Below, in pieces: positions 1 to 7,199 of a stretch of 23,127 nt of DNA. A model generated the notes under the pieces. That model did no database searches. It was not told the DNA's origin and saw only the letters and a list, made by a program, of their open reading frames with translations. The DNA is from DATGSF01 sp035302865 (lineage in GTDB: Bacteria; Bacteroidota; Bacteroidia; Chitinophagales; Chitinophagaceae), in contig DATGSF010000192.1 in NCBI GenBank assembly GCA_035302865.1, forward strand, positions 1 through 23,127. The letters run 5' to 3'. Numbering within the stretch: position 1 is the first letter of the stretch; each line of letters starts with the position of its first letter. A program made the position numbers and the translations under genes.

Positions 1-158
1 TAATATACCACTAATCTGAAATCATTAGCAATTATATATTCATTAATAAGCTCCTTTTTTGCTTGTTTTTCTTGACCAAAAATGTTTTTAGTCGAGCAGA
101 GAAACAAAATGCAAAGAGTCATAAAAACAACTTTAGTTGTATTGATTAATCTATTCAT
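1..158 (-). CDS. Secreted protein of unknown function, N-terminal part only
   Basis: An open frame starts at the ATG complementary to 156-158 and runs off the left edge with no stop, giving 52 residues. The N-terminus looks like a Sec signal peptide: basic MNRLINTTK, a hydrophobic stretch around residues 10-21 (VVFMTLCILFLC), then a small-residue region and a probable cleavage before Gln29 (NIFG|QEKQ). Cleavage just before Gln is common in Bacteroidota exported proteins. The mature part begins QEKQAKKELINEY, charged and probably soluble. The start lies only 6 bases after the ung stop on the same strand, so the two are probably co-transcribed. Too little is present to name a family. The reading frame and signal peptide are seen directly; export is inferred. 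Confidence 0.6.
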   Translation of the reverse strand, partial: MNRLINTTKVVFMTLCILFLCSTKNIFGQEKQAKKELINEYIIANDFRLVVY

Positions 159-164
159 ATTCTA

Positions 165-863
165 TTAATTATGCCAGTTTATTTCTTTATTGTAATTTGT
201 TTTTAAAGCACAGTTTATTTTTATAAAATGTTCCGTATTAAACCATCCGCCTCGATTAGCACTTAAGGGTGATGGATGATTTGCTTTTAGTATTAAATTC
301 TGATCTCCATGTATGAGTTTTTCCTTCTTTTTTGCTGCGGCTCCCCAAAGTGCAAATATTTTAAAGTGTTTTTCTGCAGCTAGCTTTTCAATACAATAAT
401 CCGTAAAAGCACTCCAAGGAATGTGTTTATGGCTATTTGCTTTATTTGCTTCAACGGTCAATACTGAATTTAGTAATAATACTCCTTGTTTCGCCCAGTG
501 TTTTAAATTTCCAGTTTTTGGTTTTTCTTTTATTAATCCATTGAGTATTAGTTCTTTATAAACGTTGTCTAAAGAACGCGGAATTTTAATATTATCCGGA
601 ACGGAAAATGCTAATCCATGTGCTTGTCCTTCTTGATGATAAGGATCTTGTCCAATAATAATGACTTTTACTTCTGAAACTGGTACTATTTCAAAACAGC
701 GAAAAATTTGATTGAAATCTGGATAGCAGGTATTTGCCTTATATGCTTCAATTACAAGATTGTTTATTTGGTTAAAAGTGGAACTTTTTATAAAATCTTG
801 CATTAAATTATACCAGCTTGAATCCAGATTTTTAATTAAAGAATATAGATTTTCATGCTCCAT
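165..863 (-). CDS. ung: Uracil-DNA glycosylase, family 1
   Basis: Removes uracil from DNA, which arises by cytosine deamination or dUTP incorporation, as the first step of base excision repair. From the ATG at 863 the protein has 232 residues, close to E. coli Ung (229). The water-activating motif GQDPYH is at residues 71-76 with catalytic Asp73. It is followed by QAHGLAFSV, then LLLNSVLTVE (about 129-138), and the DNA-intercalation loop HPSPLSA at 196-202 with catalytic His196. The frame stays open upstream to a TTG at 887, which would add 8 residues (MFNSAISS); ATG 863 is preferred because the extension shows nothing conserved. It is divergent from nadC and probably leads a minus-strand operon with the secreted-protein gene at the left edge. 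Identity is very secure. Confidence 0.96.
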   Translation of the reverse strand: MEHENLYSLIKNLDSSWYNLMQDFIKSSTFNQINNLVIEAYKANTCYPDFNQIFRCFEIVPVSEVKVIIIGQDPYHQEGQAHGLAFSVPDNIKIPRSLDNVYKELILNGLIKEKPKTGNLKHWAKQGVLLLNSVLTVEANKANSHKHIPWSAFTDYCIEKLAAEKHFKIFALWGAAAKKKEKLIHGDQNLILKANHPSPLSANRGGWFNTEHFIKINCALKTNYNKEINWHN

Positions 864-955
864 GGAAGAAATTGCAGAATTGAACAATGATTTACTTAAA
901 GCTTTTTTGTAATTTTGACTAAGTTAATACATTTTTAGGAATTACATTGTGGAAT

Positions 956-1795
956 ATGTTTGATTATAAAAAATTTATTGAAAGTATAAAAGAAGAGGAT
1001 ATTCGAAGCGGCGATCATAGCACTTTGGCCTCCATTCCTGCTGATTTAAAAGGGGTAGCACGTTTTATTTATAAGGATAATGGTGTACTTGCAGGTTTGC
1101 AAGAAGTGAAGCATATTGTAAACGCTTGGGACGCTTCAATGCATATAGATTTTACAAAAAAAGATGGTGAATATATAGAAGGAAATAAAGAAATTGGAAT
1201 TATAGAGGGAAGTGTGCATACCATTTTGCAAATTGAAAGAACATTGCTGAATATTATGCAAAGAATGAGCGGTATAGCAAGTTTGACGCGTTTGTATAAA
1301 AAGGAGATAGAAGGAACTGATGCGCAGTTATTGGATACTCGAAAAACTACTCCTCTTATTCGATATTTTGAAAAAGAAGCAGTTCGTATAGGAGGCGGTC
1401 AAAATCACAGAGCAGGATTGTATGATATGATTATGCTTAAAGATAATCATATTGATTTTTCTGGTGGTATAAGCAAAGCTTTAGATAAAACCTATAAGTA
1501 TTTGAACGATAATAACCTAAACTTGAAAGTTGAAGTGGAGTGTTCGGATTTAAGTGATGTGAAAGAGGTGCTTTCTTACGGTAAAGTGGATAGAATCATG
1601 TTGGACAATTTTACTCCTGAAGAAATTTTGGAAGCATTGCCTATTATTAATAAAAAAATGGAAACAGAAGCTTCTGGAGGTATTAATTTAAAAAACGTCC
1701 GATCTTATGCTTTAACGGGAGTTGATTTTATTTCTATAGGAGCATTAACACATCAAGCTACTAGTAAGGATATAAGTTTAAAAGCAGAATTTTAA
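956..1795 (+). CDS. nadC: Nicotinate-nucleotide diphosphorylase (quinolinate phosphoribosyltransferase)
   Basis: Converts quinolinate and PRPP to nicotinate mononucleotide, CO2 and pyrophosphate in de novo NAD synthesis. With the ATG at 956 the protein has 279 residues, normal for the family. Family motifs are complete: the helix ERTLLNIMQRMSGIAS (about 94-109), DTRKTTP (127-133), GGGQNHR (146-152), KDNH (162-165), EVECS (193-197), LDN (216-218) and SGGI (240-243). These include the basic and acidic residues that bind quinolinate and the PRPP phosphates. An upstream in-frame TTG at 947 would add only three residues (MWN) and is less likely. The stop overlaps the start of the lipid-kinase gene by one base (TAATG), suggesting translational coupling. 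No nadA or nadB lies in the window. Confidence 0.96.
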   Translation: MFDYKKFIESIKEEDIRSGDHSTLASIPADLKGVARFIYKDNGVLAGLQEVKHIVNAWDASMHIDFTKKDGEYIEGNKEIGIIEGSVHTILQIERTLLNIMQRMSGIASLTRLYKKEIEGTDAQLLDTRKTTPLIRYFEKEAVRIGGGQNHRAGLYDMIMLKDNHIDFSGGISKALDKTYKYLNDNNLNLKVEVECSDLSDVKEVLSYGKVDRIMLDNFTPEEILEALPIINKKMETEASGGINLKNVRSYALTGVDFISIGALTHQATSKDISLKAEF

Positions 1796-2694
1796 TGAAA
1801 TATTCTATTGTTTTTATTGTTAATCCGCGTTCTGGCACCCAAAGAGCTAAGGAGGTGCATAAATATATTGATAAGTATTTGGATAAAGAACGCTTTAATT
1901 TCTCTGTGATTTCTACAGAATATAGAGGTCATGGAAAAGAAATTGCAGCTAAATGTGTAAAAGATAAAGTTAAAATAATTGTTTCCGTTGGAGGTGATGG
2001 AACATTATTTGATATATTACAATCAGTAGTAAATAGTTCCGTTATGATAGCGGTTTGGCCTTATGGTTCAGGAAATGGAGTAGCAAGGAGTTTGCAATTA
2101 TCTTTTAAAGCTAAGGATGTTTTGCAGGGAATTAATAGTATGCAGAGTATGCTTATTGATATTGGCAAAGCAAATCAATATTATTTTACATCAAATTTTG
2201 GACTAGGGTTTGATGCTATGGTATCTAAATCTTTTGTTCACAGTAAAAAAAGAGGTTTTTTTACTTATTTAAAATTAATTCTAAAATTACTACCTGGTTT
2301 TAAAAGTGAAAATTTGCAATTTTTTGAAGGCAATAAACGCTTTGATTTTTCAAAAGTTTTTATTTTGAATGCTGCAAATATGAAGCAATTAGGTTACGAT
2401 TTTGAAATTGCACCTTTAGCAGATTGCAAGGATGGAGAGTTGAATATAACGCTTATTAAGTCCTTTCCATTATTAATGGCACCTATACTTGCACTCTATG
2501 CATTCTTCAAGAAAATACATAAATCTCCCTATGTGAAAACATTTACTAGTGCTGCTTTTATTATTAAGGGATTAGAATCAGAAGGAATGCAACTTGATGG
2601 AGAATACATTCCTTTGACTGCTATTGAAAAAGAGACTTTGAAAGTGGAGGTAATTCCACAAGCCATTAGGCTAATAAAATCGAATAGATATTAA
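1795..2694 (+). CDS. Diacylglycerol kinase-family lipid kinase (DagK/YegS/BmrU type)
   Basis: A soluble or peripheral membrane kinase of the DAGK catalytic-domain family, which phosphorylates diacylglycerol or a related lipid with ATP. It has 299 residues, typical of the bacterial YegS/DgkB/BmrU group. Visible motifs are NPRSGT at 10-15, the nucleotide-binding GGDGT at 66-70, PYGSGNGVAR at 89-98, and LDGE at 267-270, which lies in the C-terminal beta-sandwich domain. The actual lipid substrate cannot be read from the sequence. It overlaps nadC by one base. Its stop codon sits inside the TTAA that also holds the rpe stop on the opposite strand. Family assignment is secure; the choice between diacylglycerol and another lipid substrate is open. 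Confidence 0.88.
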   Translation: MKYSIVFIVNPRSGTQRAKEVHKYIDKYLDKERFNFSVISTEYRGHGKEIAAKCVKDKVKIIVSVGGDGTLFDILQSVVNSSVMIAVWPYGSGNGVARSLQLSFKAKDVLQGINSMQSMLIDIGKANQYYFTSNFGLGFDAMVSKSFVHSKKRGFFTYLKLILKLLPGFKSENLQFFEGNKRFDFSKVFILNAANMKQLGYDFEIAPLADCKDGELNITLIKSFPLLMAPILALYAFFKKIHKSPYVKTFTSAAFIIKGLESEGMQLDGEYIPLTAIEKETLKVEVIPQAIRLIKSNRY

Positions 2695-3338
2695 ATTGAT
2701 TTTAAGGTTTTAATCATTTCTTTAGGATCAGGAGCCGAAAAAACAGCATTTCCAGCGACTAATACATCTGCTCCTGCATCGATTAAAGTTTTAGCATTTT
2801 CGCTATTTACTCCACCATCCACTTCTATTAAAGCCTTACTTCCTGATTCATCAATTAATTGGCTGAGTTCTTTAACTTTATCTATAGTGAATTCAATAAA
2901 CTTTTGTCCACCAAATCCAGGATTTACACTCATGATAAGTACTAAATCTAAATCATTTATCAAATGCTTAATAGAAGAAATATTTTGGTGTGGATTCAAA
3001 GCTATCCCTGCTTTAGCTCCTTTGTTTTTAATCATTTGGATGATACGATGAGGATGAATTGCAGCTTCTAAATGAAAAGTTACATATTCAGCACCTAAAT
3101 CTATAAATTCTGGAATATATTTTTCGGGTTCCACAATCATTAGATGCACATCTTTCACTAAATTTGTTTTTCCTTGTAAAGCTTTCATGATAGGAGTTCC
3201 AAAAGAAATATTCGGTACAAATCTACCATCCATTACATCAATATGTAACCACTCCGCTTCGGAGCTGTTAAGCATATCAATATCTTTTTTTAAATTGAAA
3301 AAATCCGCAGATAGTAAAGAGGGAGAAATAATCGCCAT
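2691..3338 (-). CDS. rpe: Ribulose-phosphate 3-epimerase
   Basis: Interconverts D-ribulose 5-phosphate and D-xylulose 5-phosphate in the pentose phosphate pathway. The 215-residue TIM barrel has the expected metal and catalytic residues: SPSLLSADF at 5-13, HIDVMDG at 32-38 (metal His32, catalytic Asp34), VHLMI with His65, SVNPGFGGQ at 137-145, and EVDGG with Asp174 at 172-176. Phosphate-binding glycines follow in VAGNAVF near 194-200. It is transcribed alone on the minus strand, convergent with the lipid-kinase gene (4-base overlap) and divergent from dnaB. No terminator hairpin is visible at its 3' end, so transcripts probably extend into the opposing gene. Confidence 0.97.
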   Translation of the reverse strand: MAIISPSLLSADFFNLKKDIDMLNSSEAEWLHIDVMDGRFVPNISFGTPIMKALQGKTNLVKDVHLMIVEPEKYIPEFIDLGAEYVTFHLEAAIHPHRIIQMIKNKGAKAGIALNPHQNISSIKHLINDLDLVLIMSVNPGFGGQKFIEFTIDKVKELSQLIDESGSKALIEVDGGVNSENAKTLIDAGADVLVAGNAVFSAPDPKEMIKTLKSI

Positions 3339-3349
3339 AGTTTTTTAAG

Positions 3350-3357
3350 CAAAAATA
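3350..3357 (-). promoter_or_regulatory. Possible -7 box for rpe
   Basis: On the minus strand this reads TATTTTTG, a match to the Bacteroidota -7 consensus TAnnTTTG. It ends 11 bases before the rpe ATG, so the leader would be only a few bases long. No convincing TTG-type -33 element is seen about 20 bases upstream, and the region is very AT-rich, so chance is possible. Confidence 0.3.
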
Positions 3358-3449
3358 ATAATTTTTTTTAGTGTAAAGAATTTGTTTTTAATAAACTTCT
3401 AAAGAAAAAAATCTTCGTAATAAAAGCAAAATTATAGTAGAATCTCATG

Positions 3450-3466
3450 TTTTTTTTGTACCTTAG
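3450..3466 (+). promoter_or_regulatory. Probable dnaB promoter -7 region
   Basis: A T-run ending in G is followed by TACCTTAGCA. The box TACCTTAG at 3459-3466 differs from the Bacteroidota -7 consensus TAnnTTTG at one position. It lies about 55 bases upstream of the first possible dnaB start and is the best promoter candidate in the rpe-dnaB divergent gap. A clear -33 element is not visible. Confidence 0.45.
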
Positions 3467-3520
3467 CAGACCCTAATTTTAAGGAATTTCTTTTTATAAT
3501 AACCTATCAAACTTTAAATT

Positions 3521-5104
3521 TTGGAGACGCAAAAGCAAATTAAAAAATACAGGAGAACAGCAGGAGAAATGAGCAATACTATGATTTATGGTAAGGTTCC
3601 ACCTCAGGCAAGGGAGTTAGAAGAAGCTGTTTTAGGAGCTATAATGCTAGAGAAAGATAAACTTTCTGATGTTTTAGAAATCCTTCCTACAGCAAAATGT
3701 TTTTATTTTGCACCGCATCAAAAAATTTATGAGGCTGTTATTCAATTAGCAGCGGATGGAGATGCTATTGATTTACTGACAATTACTGAATATTTAAGAA
3801 AAACAGGTGAGTTAGAAGAAGTCGGTGGCCCTTTCTATTTAACGCAATTGACAAATAATATTGTTTCCAGTGCACACGTGCTTGTTCACGCTCGTATAGT
3901 AATGGAGAAATTTATTATGCGTGAATTGATTAGAATTTGTGGGGATGTAATAAAAGATGCCTATGAAGAGAAAACTGAAGTTTTTTCCTTATTAGATAAA
4001 GCAGAAACAAATTTGTTTGATATTAGTAATAACTATCTACGCAATAATTACAATAGCATGCAAAACTTAATTGTGGAAGCGGTGGAATCTATTGCGAAGA
4101 GTAGGGAACAAAAAGAAGATGTAACAGGAGTTCCTTCAGGATTTCCTAGCCTGGATGCTATTACTGCAGGCTGGCAAAAAACAGACTTGATTATATTGGC
4201 AGCTCGACCATCGGTAGGTAAAACAGCTTTTGCTCTTTCTTTGGCTTTAAATGCTGCTATGGATAAAAGACCAAGGGGAGTTGCTATTTTTAGTTTGGAA
4301 ATGAGTGCCGTGCAAATTGTAAAACGTATGATTAGTACGGTGTCACAAGTGAGCTTAGAATCGATTAGTAGAGGTAGATTGGAAGATCATGAGTTTGAAC
4401 AAATTAATGCTAAAGTAAGTGAATTAGCAGAAGCTCCTATTTTTATTGATGATCAAGCTGGATTAAATATTTTTGAACTGCGTGCAAAATGTAGAAGATT
4501 AAAATCTACTAATGATATTCAATTAGTAATTATTGACTATTTACAATTAATGCATGGTCCCTCCGATCAAAGAGGAAATAGGGAACAAGAAATTAGTAAA
4601 ATTTCTAGAGAATTAAAAGCCTTGGCTAAAGAATTGGAAGTTCCAGTGATTGCTCTATCACAATTATCACGTGCAGTAGAAACGCGTACAGGAGATAAAG
4701 GAAAAATTCCACAATTATCGGATTTAAGGGAATCTGGAGCTATTGAGCAAGATGCTGATATGGTTATGTTTATCTATAGACCAGAATATCATGGAATAGA
4801 GAATGATGAACACGGAGAATCTATTAAAGGAGAAACGCATATTAATATTGCGAAACACAGAAATGGTAGATTAGATAGTGTGCGCCTACAAGCGCGATTG
4901 GAATTCCAAACTTTTGTGGAAATTGAAGAGGATTGGCATCAACACAATATGGGTGGATTTGGATCTGGTATTCCTGGTGCTGATATGGGTGGTTTTCAAA
5001 CCTTACCTTCTAGAGCTAATAATATGAGTTTTGGAGATTCTGATGCTACATCGAGTGGTTTAGGTTCTTTCATAGATGATAACGATGAAGATGCTCCATT
5101 CTAA
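3521..5104 (+). CDS. dnaB: Replicative DNA helicase DnaB
   Basis: Hexameric 5'-3' helicase that unwinds DNA at the replication fork. Numbering is from the TTG at 3521 (527 residues). The N-terminal DnaB domain spans about 24-130 (GKVPPQ, LEEAVLGAIML). A linker helix follows, then the RecA-like ATPase with Walker A ARPSVGKT at 228-235, Walker B LVIIDYLQLM at 335-344 (Asp339), RESGAIEQDAD at 403-413 and KHRNGR at 445-450 supplying the arginine finger. The C-terminus is a Gly-rich, low-complexity tail of about 55 residues ending in acidic DDNDEDAPF. Start choice is uncertain. TTG 3521 keeps a basic N-terminal extension of the kind seen in other Bacteroidota DnaB proteins. ATG 3569 (MSNTMIYGK) would give 511 residues but has AGGAG only a few bases away. 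A stop at 3515-3517 closes the frame upstream. It leads the dnaB-dtd-menG-porT run. Confidence 0.95.
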   Translation: METQKQIKKYRRTAGEMSNTMIYGKVPPQARELEEAVLGAIMLEKDKLSDVLEILPTAKCFYFAPHQKIYEAVIQLAADGDAIDLLTITEYLRKTGELEEVGGPFYLTQLTNNIVSSAHVLVHARIVMEKFIMRELIRICGDVIKDAYEEKTEVFSLLDKAETNLFDISNNYLRNNYNSMQNLIVEAVESIAKSREQKEDVTGVPSGFPSLDAITAGWQKTDLIILAARPSVGKTAFALSLALNAAMDKRPRGVAIFSLEMSAVQIVKRMISTVSQVSLESISRGRLEDHEFEQINAKVSELAEAPIFIDDQAGLNIFELRAKCRRLKSTNDIQLVIIDYLQLMHGPSDQRGNREQEISKISRELKALAKELEVPVIALSQLSRAVETRTGDKGKIPQLSDLRESGAIEQDADMVMFIYRPEYHGIENDEHGESIKGETHINIAKHRNGRLDSVRLQARLEFQTFVEIEEDWHQHNMGGFGSGIPGADMGGFQTLPSRANNMSFGDSDATSSGLGSFIDDNDEDAPF

Positions 5105-5122
5105 TAAAATGATTCTATCTAC

Positions 5123-5575
5123 ATGAAATTAGTAATACAAAGAGTTAAAGAAGCAAAAGTAGAAGTTGATGGAAAAACGGTGGCTGCTATAAATAATGGC
5201 TTATTGGTTTTTTTGGGTATTCATCGAGATTCTACAAAAGAAGAAGCTGATTGGTTATTGAAAAAATGTATGAATTTGAGAATCTTCAATGATGAAAATC
5301 AAGTGATGAATAAATCTCTACTAGATATTAATGGAGAATTGCTTATAGTAAGTCAGTTTACTTTACATGCTTTAACAAAAAAAGGAAATAGACCTTCTTA
5401 TATTGAAGCTGCTTCTCCAGATCTTTCTTTACCTTTGTACCAATATTTTGTAGAAAATGCCCAATTAGCATTAAAAAATAAAGTACAAGAAGGCATTTTT
5501 GGTGCAGATATGGATGTACATTTGGTTAATGACGGACCAGTAACAATCATTATCGATGCACAGGATAAAAAATAA
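5123..5575 (+). CDS. dtd: D-aminoacyl-tRNA deacylase
   Basis: Hydrolyses D-aminoacyl-tRNAs (and glycyl-tRNA-Ala), keeping D-amino acids out of translation. Its 150 residues match the compact DTD fold. The two active-site motifs are present: SQFTL at 77-81 and NDGPVT at 136-141, the latter carrying the Gly138-cisPro139 chirality filter inserted from the partner subunit of the homodimer. The N-terminal MKLVIQRVKEAKVEVDG is also typical. It starts 18 bases after the dnaB stop and ends 32 bases before menG, so it is probably part of the same transcript. Confidence 0.95.
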   Translation: MKLVIQRVKEAKVEVDGKTVAAINNGLLVFLGIHRDSTKEEADWLLKKCMNLRIFNDENQVMNKSLLDINGELLIVSQFTLHALTKKGNRPSYIEAASPDLSLPLYQYFVENAQLALKNKVQEGIFGADMDVHLVNDGPVTIIIDAQDKK

Positions 5576-5607
5576 CCAATTGGAAAATTTATACATATAC
5601 TCACAGT

Positions 5608-6351
5608 ATGTCTGAAAAATTAAATAAAATAAGTATACTTCCAGTTCCAGAATCGGAATTGTCGAAAAAAGTTCAGGTTGCTGAAATGTTTGATAGTATT
5701 TCAGGTAAATACGATTTCTTAAATCATTTCCTTTCTTTAGGAATTGATATACAATGGAGAAAAAAAGCAATAAAATCTTTAAAAAATAAAAATCCTAAAA
5801 CTATATTAGATGTAGCAACAGGTACTGGAGATTTTGCTATCTCAGCATTAAAGTTAAATCCCAATGAAATTATAGGCGTGGATATTTCTAAAGGTATGCT
5901 CAAAATAGGAAAAAAGAAAATTAAAGAAAAGCAATTAGAAGATAAAATTAGATTGACTTTGGGAGATAGTGAAAACTTGCCTTTTGAAGATAATCAATTC
6001 GATGCTATTACTTGTGCTTACGGTGTTCGTAATTTCGAAAATCTTAAAAAAGGTTTGACTGATATGCATAGGGTAATGAAAACTAATGGAAAATTAGCTA
6101 TTTTAGAATTTTCAAAACCTAAATACTTTCCGGTGAAACAAATTTATTCTACTTACTTTAAATATATCTTGCCTTGGATAGGGAAAACTTTTTCTAAAAA
6201 TAAAGATGCATATACTTATTTGCCAAAAAGTGTGAGTGTTTTTCCTGAAAGAGAAGAATTTTGTAAAATTCTAGAGGAATGTGGGTATAAAAATGTTACT
6301 TTTAAACCATTAACTTTTGGAATTACTACTCTTTATAATGCTGAAAAGTAA
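5608..6351 (+). CDS. menG: Demethylmenaquinone methyltransferase (UbiE/MenG family)
   Basis: Transfers a methyl group from S-adenosylmethionine to demethylmenaquinone, the last step of menaquinone synthesis. It has 247 residues. Family motifs are MFDSIS.KYDFLNHFLSLGID (about 27-47), SAM motif I DVATGTGDF at 68-76, the acidic end of strand 2 in GVDIS (90-94), GDSENLPF (119-126) and YGVRNFEN (138-145). I prefer menG over ubiE because Bacteroidota use menaquinone as their main quinone; that is family knowledge, not read from this gene. The next gene, porT, starts 4 bases after its stop. This menG-porT neighbourhood recurs in Bacteroidota. Confidence 0.95.
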   Translation: MSEKLNKISILPVPESELSKKVQVAEMFDSISGKYDFLNHFLSLGIDIQWRKKAIKSLKNKNPKTILDVATGTGDFAISALKLNPNEIIGVDISKGMLKIGKKKIKEKQLEDKIRLTLGDSENLPFEDNQFDAITCAYGVRNFENLKKGLTDMHRVMKTNGKLAILEFSKPKYFPVKQIYSTYFKYILPWIGKTFSKNKDAYTYLPKSVSVFPEREEFCKILEECGYKNVTFKPLTFGITTLYNAEK

Positions 6352-6355
6352 ATTT

Positions 6356-7057
6356 ATGAATAAAATTATTGCAATAATAACTGTATGCTTATTGTTTATA
6401 AGCTTTAATGCAAATGCGCAAGGACCAAAATATATTCATATGCCAGAGCATGATGCAAAAGCATATTATTTTGGACTTTCTTTTGCAGGGAATTATTCTC
6501 ATTTTCAAGTAAAACCCAGCCAGAGTTTTTATAAGGATAATCAATATAAGCAAATCTTAGGAAAATGGGGACCAGGTTTTAATGTTGGAATAATGGGACA
6601 TTTAAAATTGAATAGTTTTATAGATTTACGTTTTATTCCAGCTATTGTTTTTTCTGAAAAATCTATTTTCTTACAAAAGTACAATGAAGAGCAAATAGAA
6701 GTAAAAAACATAGAATCTATTTATATGAATTTGCCTCTACAATTGAAATTTAAAAGTGAAAGAATCAATAATTTTAGATTTTATGGCTTGATTGGTGGGA
6801 AATTTGATTATGATTTAGCTTCTAACGCAAAAAGTAGAAGGGCAGATGAATGGCTACGTATCAAACCTTTAGATATTGGTGTAGATGTAGGTATAGGTTT
6901 GGAATTCTATTTTCCTAATTTCATTATGGCTCCAGAAATTAAAATTGGTCAAGGTATGATGAATAGGGTAATGCATGATAGCGATATCCCTTTATCAAAT
7001 GAAATTTCTGAATTGCGCGAAAGAATGATTACTTTCTCAATTCATTTGCAAGGATAA
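6356..7057 (+). CDS. porT: Type IX secretion system outer-membrane protein PorT (SprT)
   Basis: PorT is an outer-membrane beta-barrel protein needed for the type IX secretion system, which exports gliding adhesins and C-terminally tagged enzymes in Bacteroidota. From ATG 6356 the product has 233 residues. A signal peptide is clear: MNKIIAIITVCLLF, then cleavage after NANA (21/22) before Gln22. The mature part has alternating beta-strand patterns and family-like segments YMNLPLQLKFKS (123-134) and FRFYGLIGGKFDYDLAS (140-156). The frame is open upstream, with ATGs at 6317 and 6338 inside menG, but those would put residues before the signal peptide. The start lies 4 bases after the menG stop, suggesting coupling. 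Identification rests on sequence pattern, length, signal peptide and menG synteny. Confidence 0.85.
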   Translation: MNKIIAIITVCLLFISFNANAQGPKYIHMPEHDAKAYYFGLSFAGNYSHFQVKPSQSFYKDNQYKQILGKWGPGFNVGIMGHLKLNSFIDLRFIPAIVFSEKSIFLQKYNEEQIEVKNIESIYMNLPLQLKFKSERINNFRFYGLIGGKFDYDLASNAKSRRADEWLRIKPLDIGVDVGIGLEFYFPNFIMAPEIKIGQGMMNRVMHDSDIPLSNEISELRERMITFSIHLQG

Positions 7058-7199
7058 TAGTATGAAAATATTGCTATTAAGCTTTTATTTTTACAAATTC
7101 TTATTAAAAAGATTCAATTCTTATTTTAAAATAATATCCGCTTTTTAATGCAGTATTTTATAATACGAAAGTGATTTACTTTTCTCTAATATCTTTTAT

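Noticed and set aside
5398..5770. Two overlapping minus-strand frames across the dtd-menG junction
   Set aside because: They lie opposite two well-supported genes and show no family motif.
7140..7199. Weak inverted repeats between porT and recJ as a shared terminator
   Set aside because: Stems of about five A-T-rich pairs are too weak to call.
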